64,000 bases of DNA from Bacteroidota bacterium (GTDB lineage Bacteria; Bacteroidota; Ignavibacteria; UBA10030). Below, piece after piece: positions 53,916-62,628 of the stretch (the first letter of the stretch is position 1; the number at the start of each line of letters is the position of its first letter). The stretch spans positions 1 to 64,000 of the forward strand of contig JAOAFT010000009.1 in NCBI GenBank assembly GCA_026416125.1, read 5' to 3'. Below the pieces are notes generated by a model. It ran no database searches, had not been told where the DNA came from, and saw only the letters and a program-made list of their open reading frames with translations. The position numbers and the translations under genes are program-made.

Positions 53916-54669
53916 GACAATCACTGTACATCGGCCTGTGCGGTCAGCAGTTATTGAACATGCAATGGTCTTTCCAGACATCAACGAGATTTCTGTGACT
54001 GATCTCGATGCTGGAGAAGTGTTACAAGATTCACGTGGGGACGAACAACCAGCGGGGTATGCTGTTCACAGTGAAGAAGCACAATGCGTCGAAGATCATT
54101 CTGTGGAGATAGTGAACATTGAAGAATTAGTCAATACTGCTCGGCACGAAGGTTTTGAACAAGGATACCAAGCAGCTCGAAACGATATTGAAAATGAATT
54201 TTCTGCACGGCTTGAAGAGATTAAACGGCACGAGCTAGAACCCTACATTCGTCAATTGTCAGAGTTCCTTACATCTCTCCATCAACAGTGGAAATACCTT
54301 AGTAAGAAAATCGAGGATGCTGTCGTAACGCTTTCGCTCACTGTAGCACAACAAATAATTAAAGTTGAAGTTAGTACAAATGGAATGGTTATTGTTAACC
54401 AAGCACGCGAAGCAATTCGACACCTTGCAGGTGTCGAACGCTTGCGAATTCGAATTCATCCCGAGGATGAAGCACTCCTGAAACAATTCAGAGCAGAGCT
54501 TATAGCAGCGTCCGATGCTGTGAAAGAGATTATCATTGAAGCAGATGAACATGTAGCACGAGGTGGTTGTATACTAGAAAGTGAATCTGGTAATATTGAT
54601 GCTACGCTCGAAACACAGTTTCGAAAAATTTCAGATCTCCTAATGTCTGATCATGAATTATCAGCGTAA
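53908..54669 (+). CDS. fliH: Flagellar assembly protein FliH (TTG start)
   Basis: 253 residues if started at TTG 53908, with the strong site AAAGGAGG (53894-53901) 6 nt before it. The start lies inside the end of fliG; a GTG at 53887 overlaps the site and is less likely. The middle is a polar coiled coil (QGYQAARNDIENEFSARLEE), and the C-terminal half is the FliH/HrpE fold: VVTLSLTVAQQIIKVEV, LRIRIHPEDEALL. It regulates the FliI ATPase. The TAATG overlap joins it to fliI. Confidence 0.85.
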   Translation: MSRTITVHRPVRSAVIEHAMVFPDINEISVTDLDAGEVLQDSRGDEQPAGYAVHSEEAQCVEDHSVEIVNIEELVNTARHEGFEQGYQAARNDIENEFSARLEEIKRHELEPYIRQLSEFLTSLHQQWKYLSKKIEDAVVTLSLTVAQQIIKVEVSTNGMVIVNQAREAIRHLAGVERLRIRIHPEDEALLKQFRAELIAASDAVKEIIIEADEHVARGGCILESESGNIDATLETQFRKISDLLMSDHELSA

Positions 54670-56069
54670 TGCTTATGGCGAACGTTGAAACAATCGAAAA
54701 AGACCGATTCCTTTTATCGACGGAAACGCAGAGTACACTCTCTGGTGCCTGTATCTTAAGTCGCCTCGATTACTACGCATCAAAAATTCGAAAAGCAGAT
54801 CTTATCAAAGTGAATGGTCGTGTTGTACAAGTCATTGGACTAGTTATTGAATCAATTGGTCCAAATTGCTCACTTGGTGAAGTATGTGTTGTAAAGTCGC
54901 GCGATGGTGAGGATGTATGCCTTTCAGAAGTTGTCGGCTTCAGGAATAACAGAGTACTTTCGATGGTGCTTGGCGATGCAACTGAAGTGAGCCCAGGTAG
55001 CGAAATTGTTGCGACGGGAAAAACACTTTCAGTTCATGTAGGGTTTGAGATGTTAGGACGTGTTATCGACGGGTTGGGGCGACCAATTGATGGCAAAGGT
55101 CCTATTCATACGACAGAAACTCGGTCTATTTACAATACACCACCAAACCCTTTAGAACGTCGAAGAATTGAGAAGCCAATTACCACAGGGATTCGTGCCA
55201 TCGACGCTCTCCTAACATGTGGAGTAGGACAACGTGTCGGCATTTTTGCAGGGAGCGGTGTTGGGAAAAGCGTAACACTTGGGATGATTGCTCGAGATAC
55301 AAACGCTGATGTAAATGTAATTGCATTGGTCGGTGAACGAGGACGTGAGGTAGGGGAGTTTATTGAAGAACAGTTAGGACCCGAAGGACTTCGCCGTTCA
55401 GTCGTTGTTGTTGCAACGAGTGATCAGGCAGCTCTCATTCGCATTAAAGCAGGATTTATGGCAACTACAATCGCAGAGTACTTTCGCGATCAAGGGATGA
55501 ATGTCATGTTCATGATGGATTCTGTAACACGACTTGCCATGGCTCAGCGCGAGGTAGGCCTTGCTATAGGTGAGCCACCAACAACAAAAGGATATACACC
55601 ATCGGTGTTTGCAATGTTACCAAAGTTGCTTGAGCGGGCTGGGAACTCTAAGGACGGAAGCATTACAGCATTATACACAGTACTAGTTGAAGGAGATGAT
55701 ATGACTGAACCAGTTGCTGATGCAGTTCGCTCAATTCTCGATGGACACATCGTTCTCTCACGACGGTTAGCTGCTGCTGGCCACTATCCAGCGATTGATG
55801 TACTCGAAAGTGTGAGTCGTGTCATGCCTGCGATCACAACGCTTGAACATCGAGCAGCAGCCCAACGTATTGCAGATTGGCTTGCGACATACAGAGAAGC
55901 TGAAGACTTAATTAATATTGGTGCTTATGTGAAGGGAAGTAACCCTAGGATTGATAAAGCTCTGCAAAAAATCGATGCGATACGAGCATTCTTAAGGCAA
56001 CAACCTGACGAACGCTCCGACTATGAAACAAGTCTCCAAAAGTTAATGGAACTCGTAGCGGATAAGTAA
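54669..56069 (+). CDS. fliI: Flagellum-specific ATPase FliI
   Basis: 466 residues, related to F1 beta. Walker A GIFAGSGVGKSVTLG, Walker B VMFMMDSVTRLAMAQREVG, and conserved LVGERGREVGEF, KGSITALYTVL-type (DGSITALYTVLVEGDDM) strings. It powers type III export with FliH and FliJ. The ATG at 54669 (or 54675, MANVETI) overlaps the fliH stop. Standard length. Confidence 0.97.
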   Translation: MLMANVETIEKDRFLLSTETQSTLSGACILSRLDYYASKIRKADLIKVNGRVVQVIGLVIESIGPNCSLGEVCVVKSRDGEDVCLSEVVGFRNNRVLSMVLGDATEVSPGSEIVATGKTLSVHVGFEMLGRVIDGLGRPIDGKGPIHTTETRSIYNTPPNPLERRRIEKPITTGIRAIDALLTCGVGQRVGIFAGSGVGKSVTLGMIARDTNADVNVIALVGERGREVGEFIEEQLGPEGLRRSVVVVATSDQAALIRIKAGFMATTIAEYFRDQGMNVMFMMDSVTRLAMAQREVGLAIGEPPTTKGYTPSVFAMLPKLLERAGNSKDGSITALYTVLVEGDDMTEPVADAVRSILDGHIVLSRRLAAAGHYPAIDVLESVSRVMPAITTLEHRAAAQRIADWLATYREAEDLINIGAYVKGSNPRIDKALQKIDAIRAFLRQQPDERSDYETSLQKLMELVADK

Positions 56070-56114
56070 ATGAAGTAGAATTAACATGTTGTGGAAACAC
56101 AAAGGAGATTAAGG

Positions 56115-56555
56115 ATGAATGTCAACTCAGTGAAATTTGGAACGTTACTCAAGGTTCGAAAGTACCAGGAAAAAAAGGCTCAGGAAGAGCTTCTCCATAT
56201 ACGGACCCAAAAACAGCGTGAAGAAGAAACACTCTCAAAACTTGCAGAAAAACATGATGAAGAAATATCCTCATCGCCACAAACGGGAAGGGTACAAGCT
56301 GCGGAGGTCCAGGTTAGTAGAGCGTTCCTCAGAAAATTAGCTAAAGAGATTCAAGCACAAAAGAATAAAGTTGACGAGATCAAACAGCAAGAAGAAATAA
56401 AAACCTATGAACTCATTGAACGAAAGAAAGCAAAAGAGATGGTTGAATTGCTCGAAGAAAAGTTTCAATTACAGCTTGCTAAAGAACGCGAGCGAAAAGA
56501 ACAACGGTTGATCGATGTGTTAGCACAACGAACACAGGTTGAGAAGAAACTATGA
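56115..56555 (+). CDS. fliJ: Flagellar export protein FliJ
   Basis: 146 residues from the ATG at 56115 (AAAGGAGA before it; the GTG at 56091 is unlikely). A single long coiled-coil hairpin, extremely rich in Glu, Lys and Gln: LLKVRKYQEKKAQEELL, later ERKKAKEMVELLEEKF and KEQRLIDVLAQR, as in FliJ. Identity is low, as for all FliJ, and the call depends on coiled coil plus the position just after fliI. Confidence 0.8.
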   Translation: MNVNSVKFGTLLKVRKYQEKKAQEELLHIRTQKQREEETLSKLAEKHDEEISSSPQTGRVQAAEVQVSRAFLRKLAKEIQAQKNKVDEIKQQEEIKTYELIERKKAKEMVELLEEKFQLQLAKERERKEQRLIDVLAQRTQVEKKL

Positions 56556-57064
56556 ACGGAACAATAAAACCATACCTTGTACTTGTTGGGGTTACAACAA
56601 TTCTTTCTATAGCAACATCGGCGGTGCTCTACTACACGCAGCCAACGTTCATACATAAGTTACCTTCGGGTATTTCCTCAGTCCGCGGTGTTATGGATAC
56701 GACTCAACAACAAGCAACGCAAGGGAACACTCCACAAGATACGCTGACATTAAAGCGTTCGCCAATTGTGTGGGAAGATACAGTAGCTATACTTCGGAAA
56801 GAACTTGCAGCACGTGATAGAAAAATTGCGGAACTCACAAGACAAATTCAGAGTTATAGTACACACATTGACAGTAACAAAATAGCTCGTGAGCTCCAGT
56901 ATGCAAAACTACTAGAAGCAATGAGACCGGAAGAGGCGGCAAAAGTACTCAGTAATTTTAATGATGCAGACATGAAAGCAATTCTATTAAAAATGAAAAC
57001 AAAGCAAGCAAGTAAAATTGTCGCTGCGTTAGAACCAAAACGCGTAGCTCGCATTATGAAATAA
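56552..57064 (+). CDS. MotE/YlxF-like protein (MgtE N-domain-like)
   Basis: 170 residues. One N-terminal membrane segment (about 9-29), a polar linker and a coiled coil (RKELAARDRKIAELTRQI), then the MgtE_N-like region with AKLLEAMRPEEAAKVLSNF and KIVAALEPKRVARIMK. Similar proteins are encoded next to fliJ and fliK in many flagellar operons (YlxF in Bacillus; MotE in rhizobia, a MotC chaperone). It overlaps fliJ by 4 nt. Periplasmic or membrane; the precise role is unknown. Confidence 0.75.
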   Translation: MNGTIKPYLVLVGVTTILSIATSAVLYYTQPTFIHKLPSGISSVRGVMDTTQQQATQGNTPQDTLTLKRSPIVWEDTVAILRKELAARDRKIAELTRQIQSYSTHIDSNKIARELQYAKLLEAMRPEEAAKVLSNFNDADMKAILLKMKTKQASKIVAALEPKRVARIMK

Positions 57065-57075
57065 AGGAGGTTCAC

Positions 57076-58503
57076 ATGCATATCCCCATTGTTCAATCAA
57101 GAGGAGAACTACCGGAAGACCAGATCCAACTTAGAACAGGAGATGGTGCTGTAAACGATGGTACGATAAACACAAATGAAACGGCAGTATTTATGATCGT
57201 GCTTCAGCAGTATACGATGCAACAACTCAACCAAACAGTTGGTGGGATGAATGAACATATAGAGGAAACTATTCAGGAACAACTCCCTCAATATCCAGAC
57301 ATTACCCATGAGTGTGGTTTTATCCCTAATGATATGGCATGTGAGCCGATGGAGTTGAATAATCCTTTTTCGTTTTTACAGGAAATGGAGCAAGTTCCTA
57401 GCGACCCTGTTTCGGTGGCACTTACCCATCGTGGAATACCAAAGAATCCTATCAACGTTAGTAAAAATATTATCACAGAAGTAATGGTGAATGAAACTCC
57501 GAGCACTCTGCAACAAGCAGTGAAAGTGACACAAGAACAAATTTCCAACTACACTTTTATTGGAGAAGAACAAACCACTGTTTCAACCACAGACCTCCCA
57601 CAATACGAGGTGAAGAGTATAGGCGAAGAGGATAATGTCCCCGATGACAGTATTTTGAAACATATTGTTCATTCAAGGAAAACACAGGGTGGAGGTGAAC
57701 GTGCACTTAATACAGGTAGAGGAGATCAACGATTAGCTAATCCAGTTGCAGATAACGCTACAACAGAAAGTGAGAAGGGATTAACTACTAACTCTGGATC
57801 TGTATCAGTGGTACCATCAAAAAGTTCTGACGAAGGTGCCTATAGCACATCATTCAAGACGACCAACGAGAGTCTCTTACAGAATTCGGCAAAGGAACAA
57901 ACTGAACAGCAAGAGGGAGAACAAAGTCCTGTTACTATTTCACCTATGGATGAATTAAAAGTACAACCAAGTATTGAGAAAAAACCACAATCCCAGCAGT
58001 ATCACTCGCAGCAGTCGACTCCTTTTCGGAATCATGTAGTTTCAAGCGGTTTGGGAACAATGCGAATAACAGAGGTGGCACAGAAGGATGAAGGAACGCG
58101 TTTCGTTATAGAACAGGTTGTTCAAACAATTACATATACCATTCGAGAAGAAATATCGCAGTTGAAGGTAAAACTTCAACCACCAACATTAGGGGAAATA
58201 CTTGTTAAGGTAAAAATGGAACGTGGAACATTCCAAGCCGAGATTGATACAACAAATCCTGCAACGAAACTCCTTCTCGAATCTGGTCTTCCTCAATTAC
58301 GTGAGGCACTCTCATCACGCGGTATTGAAATGCAGAAAATCGATATTGTAACATCTCAACAACAAGGAGCTGACACATCAGAACGACGGAGAGATTTGAA
58401 AGATGGTAAGAGTAAACACACTGTATCGTTCCGCGATGATGCATCAGAAGATAACGAAGGATTGAGAACTTTAGGATATAATACTATGGAACTTACACTA
58501 TAG
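57076..58503 (+). CDS. fliK: Hook-length control protein FliK
   Basis: 475 residues. The first 330 are polar, Gln/Ser/Thr/Glu-rich and probably disordered, acting as a molecular ruler. The Flg_hook domain follows at about 340-445: LKVKLQPPTLGEILVKVKME, then TKLLLESGLPQLREALSSRG. The ATG at 57076 follows AAAGGAGG. It sits before flgD, as usual. The polar N-terminal part varies strongly in this family. Confidence 0.9.
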   Translation: MHIPIVQSRGELPEDQIQLRTGDGAVNDGTINTNETAVFMIVLQQYTMQQLNQTVGGMNEHIEETIQEQLPQYPDITHECGFIPNDMACEPMELNNPFSFLQEMEQVPSDPVSVALTHRGIPKNPINVSKNIITEVMVNETPSTLQQAVKVTQEQISNYTFIGEEQTTVSTTDLPQYEVKSIGEEDNVPDDSILKHIVHSRKTQGGGERALNTGRGDQRLANPVADNATTESEKGLTTNSGSVSVVPSKSSDEGAYSTSFKTTNESLLQNSAKEQTEQQEGEQSPVTISPMDELKVQPSIEKKPQSQQYHSQQSTPFRNHVVSSGLGTMRITEVAQKDEGTRFVIEQVVQTITYTIREEISQLKVKLQPPTLGEILVKVKMERGTFQAEIDTTNPATKLLLESGLPQLREALSSRGIEMQKIDIVTSQQQGADTSERRRDLKDGKSKHTVSFRDDASEDNEGLRTLGYNTMELTL

Positions 58504-58511
58504 GTGATGCT

Positions 58512-59192
58512 ATGACACAGTCAATTCAATCAAGTACTACAACTGGTACGACAAATCATAACTCTGTGGTGGGGAATTCTTCTGCTATACTTGGGAAAGA
58601 TGATTTCCTAAAAATGCTTATTATGCAATTGAAGTACCAAGATCCGTTAAATCCACTCAATGGTACTGAATTTGCAGCACAACTAGCGCAATTCAGTTCA
58701 GTGGAACAATTGACAAATATTAAGACGAACTTGTCACAGTTTATGAATACGAATGTTGCGCTCGCTAGTTCGATCAATAACGCATTGGCACCTACATTTA
58801 TCGGGAAAACCGTACGAGCGTCTACGAATGCGTTTACGTACACAGGAACTGGCTCCGTAGAACTTGGGTACACAATCTCTGCACCAGTAGAGCAAGTACT
58901 GATAAAAGTGTACGATTCAAACGGTACGATCGTGAAAGTTCTGAAAGGAAGTACTAAGAATGGCGAAAATACGATAGAATGGAATGGTAAAACTGACAGT
59001 GGTGAACAAGCACCGAGTGGGCGATATACGGTTACTATCGAAGCCATTGGGAGCGACGGTCAACGGATTGATGTGCCAGCGTTTATCTATGGGAAAATAA
59101 CAGGTGTACGATTTAAATCGGATGGTACAGTCTTTGTACTAAATGGTGTGGAAGTGTTACTTGGCGATATTGTTGAAATAAAGGAGGAGTAA
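58512..59192 (+). CDS. flgD: Hook-capping protein FlgD
   Basis: 226 residues. The FlgD N-terminal signature is complete: GKDDFLKMLIMQLKYQDPLN, then QLAQFSSVEQLTNI. The C-terminal two thirds is the FlgD Ig/tudor-like region (NTIEWNGKTDSGEQAPSG near residue 160). It caps the growing hook. 8 nt after fliK and 2 nt before the next gene. Confidence 0.96.
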   Translation: MTQSIQSSTTTGTTNHNSVVGNSSAILGKDDFLKMLIMQLKYQDPLNPLNGTEFAAQLAQFSSVEQLTNIKTNLSQFMNTNVALASSINNALAPTFIGKTVRASTNAFTYTGTGSVELGYTISAPVEQVLIKVYDSNGTIVKVLKGSTKNGENTIEWNGKTDSGEQAPSGRYTVTIEAIGSDGQRIDVPAFIYGKITGVRFKSDGTVFVLNGVEVLLGDIVEIKEE

Positions 59193-59194
59193 CA

Positions 59195-59590
59195 ATGGCT
59201 GAAATTATTAATGGTGTTCAGGTACCTTTTTTACCAATTGGTGGTATAGAAGGACTTCGAGAAAAGCCTTTTCTCCCTGTGCAACAGGGGGTTCCGGAAA
59301 AGACATTCGAAGAAGTATTGGCAGAAGAAATTGAAGGACTGAAATTCTCAAAGCATGCGCAGAAGAGATTGGAATCACGAAACATTCACCTTACTGAAGA
59401 AGATCTTCGAAGCCTTTCAAATGCTGTTCAAAAAGCAGAATTGAAAGGTGCCCAGGAAGCACTTGTGTTATTGCGAAATCTTGCCTTTGTCGTGAGCATA
59501 AAAAACCATACAGTTGTTACGGCAATCGATGGAGAACGTTTGAAAGAAAATGTATTTACGAATATCGATAGTGCTGTTATTGCAGAGTAG
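59195..59590 (+). CDS. TIGR02530-like flagellar operon protein
   Basis: 131 residues. LKFSKHAQKRLESRNIHLTE, then KNHTVVTAIDGERL and ENVFTNIDSAVI, are the signature strings of the small flagellar operon protein family TIGR02530, found between flgD and flgE in many phyla. Function unproven; a hook-assembly role is assumed from position. The structured element of 59605-59671 follows its stop. AAAGGAGGAG just before the ATG. Confidence 0.88.
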   Translation: MAEIINGVQVPFLPIGGIEGLREKPFLPVQQGVPEKTFEEVLAEEIEGLKFSKHAQKRLESRNIHLTEEDLRSLSNAVQKAELKGAQEALVLLRNLAFVVSIKNHTVVTAIDGERLKENVFTNIDSAVIAE

Positions 59591-59604
59591 AGTGTAATTC
59601 ACTG

Positions 59605-59671
59605 GGGCTGGTCCTTTGACGCAACGCGTCAAGGAAGCCCTCCGGTAAAGCTGACTGACAGAAGCTTTACC
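59605..59671 (+). ncRNA. Double-hairpin structured element in the flgD-flgE interval
   Basis: Three helices lie in a 67-nt stretch. P1: GGGCT (59605-59609) with AGCCC (59636-59640). Inside it P2: CC and TTGACGC (59613-59622, one bulged T) with GCGTCAAGG (59626-59634), 3-nt loop AAC. Then 3 nt on, P3: GGTAAAGC (59644-59651) with GCTTTACC (59664-59671), 12-nt loop. No T tract follows, so it is not a simple terminator. It ends 25 nt before the flgE ribosome site. It may be a leader RNA switch, an mRNA-processing site or two terminators; I cannot match it to a known riboswitch class. Confidence 0.55.
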
Positions 59672-59709
59672 ACATGTTCTAAACAATTAACTATATGGAG
59701 GGTTCAACT

Positions 59710-61329
59710 ATGTCATTTCTTCGATCACTATATTCTGGTGTTTCTGGACTTAAAAATCACCAGGTGATGATGGATGTCATTGGGAACAATATTGCAAACA
59801 TTAATACTGTAGGATTCAAGGCAGGTCGAGCAACGTTTAGTGAGACATTCTCACAAACGCTTCGGAATGCAACGCAACCCTACAGTGGAACTGGTGGTTC
59901 AAATCCAATCCAAATTGGATTGGGGATGGCAATAAATTCCGTTGATACAATCTTCTCGCAAGGGAATCTTGAAACGACGGGAGTTTCAACAGATTTGGCA
60001 ATTCAAGGGAATGCATTCTTCATTGTGAAGAAGGGGGGAAAAACGTTGTACACTCGAGTGGGGCAATTCCAATTTGATGCAAATGGAACACTTGTAAATC
60101 CTGGGACCGGAGCAATTCTCCAGGGGAAATTAGCAGATGCCACAGGAAGGATTCCAACTGGTACGAGGCTTGAAGACATTCGTATTGCACTTGATCAAAA
60201 ATCACCAGCACGAGCAACATCGCTCATTAGATTCTCTGGTAACTTGAATGCAAATGCGTCCGTAGCTCGGACGACACTCTCTGGCACGCTTGATTCGACA
60301 GCTCCTGTTGGTACAAGCTATAGTCAAACAATCACTATGCGAGATGATTTTGGTGTTTCTCATGATGTAACATACACGCTCACAAAAACTGCTGCTAATA
60401 CATACTCTGTCACAGTCACAACAACGAATGGTAGTATCACAGGTGGAACAGGTACAGCAACATTTGATCCAGTGACGGGGTCATTGATATCATTTACACC
60501 ACCTGGAATTACACTTGTACCTGCTGGTGGAGCTCCACCAATGTCGATTAATGTTGATGGAAGTAGTCTCACCGAAGTTTCAGGATCATCGTCCTTTATA
60601 GCAAATTTAGAAAAAACAGCTGATACAACAGATGCAGCAATTTCTATTTATGACTCCTTAGGAAATAGACATACAGTGACGATAACGTTCACAAAAACAG
60701 CAAATCAAAATGAGTGGACATGGGCAGCGAATGTTAGTCAACCAGCTGTTGCGCTCGCTGGTCGGAGTGGCAGAATTCTCTTTAACCCCGATGGAACAAT
60801 TCGAGCATTTAGTTACGACGATGGCTCAACAGCACTTTCTATAGCACCGAATAACGGAGCAGAACCGATTTCAATTAACTTGAACTTTGGTACTCCTAAT
60901 TCGTTTACTGGAATTACACAGGTACAAGGTGACTCAACTGTAACTCCACGTGAACAAAATGGTTACGGTGCTGGTGTTATGACAAACATTTCAATCGATG
61001 CAACAGGGAAAATCATCGCAACATTTTCCAACGGTGCTGTGATGAATCTCGGTCAGGTATTGCTTGCGGAGTTCAATAATCCTGGAGGACTCGTAAAAGC
61101 GGGTGATAACATGTATGACCTCTCTGGTAATTCGGGAACACCAGCGATTGTAGAAGCTGGAGTATCGACGAGTTCAACAATCACAGCAGGTGCTCTTGAG
61201 CAGTCCAATGTTGATCTTTCAGAGGAATTTACGCGAATGATCACTGCGCAACGTGGCTTTCAGGCGAATGCACGTATTATTACAACGAGTGATGAATTTT
61301 TACAGGAAATTGTCAATTTGAAACGCTAG
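59710..61329 (+). CDS. flgE: Flagellar hook protein FlgE
   Basis: 539 residues from the ATG at 59710, 8 nt after GGAGG (59697-59701); the ATG at 59695 overlaps the ribosome site. N-terminus: SLYSGVSGLKNHQVMMDVIG, NIANINTVGFKAGRA; C-terminus: EQSNVDLSEEFTRMITAQRG, FQANARIITTSDEFLQEI. These are the hook/rod terminal helices. The centre (about 170-400) holds repeated Ig-like domains, so it is longer than the enteric hook protein (about 400). A hairpin follows, ending the operon. Confidence 0.97.
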   Translation: MSFLRSLYSGVSGLKNHQVMMDVIGNNIANINTVGFKAGRATFSETFSQTLRNATQPYSGTGGSNPIQIGLGMAINSVDTIFSQGNLETTGVSTDLAIQGNAFFIVKKGGKTLYTRVGQFQFDANGTLVNPGTGAILQGKLADATGRIPTGTRLEDIRIALDQKSPARATSLIRFSGNLNANASVARTTLSGTLDSTAPVGTSYSQTITMRDDFGVSHDVTYTLTKTAANTYSVTVTTTNGSITGGTGTATFDPVTGSLISFTPPGITLVPAGGAPPMSINVDGSSLTEVSGSSSFIANLEKTADTTDAAISIYDSLGNRHTVTITFTKTANQNEWTWAANVSQPAVALAGRSGRILFNPDGTIRAFSYDDGSTALSIAPNNGAEPISINLNFGTPNSFTGITQVQGDSTVTPREQNGYGAGVMTNISIDATGKIIATFSNGAVMNLGQVLLAEFNNPGGLVKAGDNMYDLSGNSGTPAIVEAGVSTSSTITAGALEQSNVDLSEEFTRMITAQRGFQANARIITTSDEFLQEIVNLKR

Positions 61330-61337
61330 TAAATACC

Positions 61338-61376
61338 GCAGGCTGTTTTCACAATGTTGAGAACAGCCTGCATTTT
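61338..61376 (+). terminator. Terminator of the flgB-flgE operon
   Basis: GCAGGCTGTTTTC (61338-61350) pairs with GAGAACAGCCTGC (61359-61371), one T-G wobble, 8-nt loop, followed by ATTTT. It lies 9 nt after the flgE stop. Confidence 0.8.
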
Positions 61377-61398
61377 AGGATTGAGGAGAAGCAATAGA

Positions 61399-62604
61399 AT
61401 GACATCGGTTGTGTTACATGACGTTCATCAACAGAAGAATGCAATTCTTGCTGCAGGTGTTGATTATGAACATCAGGTTATACTACAAACAATCATGAAC
61501 GATGTTGGAGAAAGGATTGGCATTGTACCTAATTTACAGGATGTACTCATCGTTGGAGCAAAACGGAAACTCGATATCATTATAATCTTTCTCCAAGGTA
61601 AATCAGATTCAGAGTCGGTCGTTCTGAAAAACCTGCGTTCGCTTCAACCGGAAGCTTGTATTGTCCTTCTAGGTTCAGAAGAGCTTCGAGGTGATGCCTT
61701 CGAATACATCGCTGCGGGCTATGCAAATAGACATTTGCTCCTACCCCTCCAGTATGCAGAGGTTGTGCAGGAAATACATCAAATCATAAAAGAACGGTAC
61801 GACTTTCGATACCAGAATCTTCAAAGTTCTTTATCCTCGTTTGTGAATTTGCCTGTACCAGAACGCTTTCACACAAAATTGCGTACACTTCTGAGTCAAG
61901 AAGGAACGCCACTCCAAGAAATCATTACAGAAATAGAGAAAAATCCCGCCCTTGTTGCGAAAGTACTTCGGGTAGCAAATTCAGTACACTATGCTACACG
62001 AAATCCTATTCTCACTCTCCGGGAAGCGATTATTTTTATTGGCATTAGTTACCTTGAAACACTAGTAATGGCAGTCGATTTGTTTGAACGGTTTGCCGTT
62101 AGTCGAGATCCCAAAATACGAGCATCCTATGAGCACCTGTGGAACAGTTCGCTTCGTCGGGCGCTTATTGCAAAAAAGATTGCAGAAGAGTCAGATTTAA
62201 GAACAGAAGCGAGTACAATTCACATCGCTGCACTGTTACAGGATATCGGCATGCTTGCACGGTTGTGTACTACGCCTGATCAGTACGCAACGATGTTACA
62301 GAGAAAAGAAGAAGGAACCTCACTCTATATTGCAGAATTACGTACGTTCTTGACAACGCACGATGAAATTGGTGCAGCATTATTACGACGGTGGAATTTT
62401 CCACAAGAGATTGTTTTTGCAGTTGCTAACCATCATAGTGAAACCTTTGGAAATGACATTGTGCGCTGTGTACAAATTGCAGATGCTTTGGACCCTGTTG
62501 GAGAAAATGAGCCACACGACGAAGATCTCTACCCAGATATAGCAGAATGGGAACAAAATCTTGAACCTATGCTTGAGCGATTGAAAGAACATGCTGTGCC
62601 ATAA
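61399..62604 (+). CDS. HDOD-domain protein with degenerate receiver (paralogue 1)
   Basis: 401 residues; the ATG at 61399 follows GAGGAGA (61383), and an earlier in-frame ATG lies in the flgE terminator. Residues about 25-130 fold like a receiver but lack the phosphoryl aspartate: the usual LVLLD strand reads IIIIFLQGK. An HDOD domain follows (about 155-360): ITEIEKNPALVAKVLRVANS, LREAIIFIGISYLETL, ALLQDIGMLARL and FAVANHHSE. HDOD proteins lack the full HD phosphohydrolase triad and act as signalling or scaffold proteins, often with motility or c-di-GMP. Starts a new unit after the flgE terminator. Confidence 0.88.
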   Translation: MTSVVLHDVHQQKNAILAAGVDYEHQVILQTIMNDVGERIGIVPNLQDVLIVGAKRKLDIIIIFLQGKSDSESVVLKNLRSLQPEACIVLLGSEELRGDAFEYIAAGYANRHLLLPLQYAEVVQEIHQIIKERYDFRYQNLQSSLSSFVNLPVPERFHTKLRTLLSQEGTPLQEIITEIEKNPALVAKVLRVANSVHYATRNPILTLREAIIFIGISYLETLVMAVDLFERFAVSRDPKIRASYEHLWNSSLRRALIAKKIAEESDLRTEASTIHIAALLQDIGMLARLCTTPDQYATMLQRKEEGTSLYIAELRTFLTTHDEIGAALLRRWNFPQEIVFAVANHHSETFGNDIVRCVQIADALDPVGENEPHDEDLYPDIAEWEQNLEPMLERLKEHAVP

Positions 62605-62628
62605 TCGATGGATGAAAAAGGATGTACT

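Noticed and set aside
59605-59671. Possible c-di-GMP-I (GEMM) riboswitch before flgE, because of GACGCAA and GCCCTCCGG strings
   Set aside because: The order and helices differ: GACGC here is part of a closed 3-nt-loop hairpin, and the tetraloop/receptor pair and the conserved junction of that class are not visible. Kept as an unassigned structured element.
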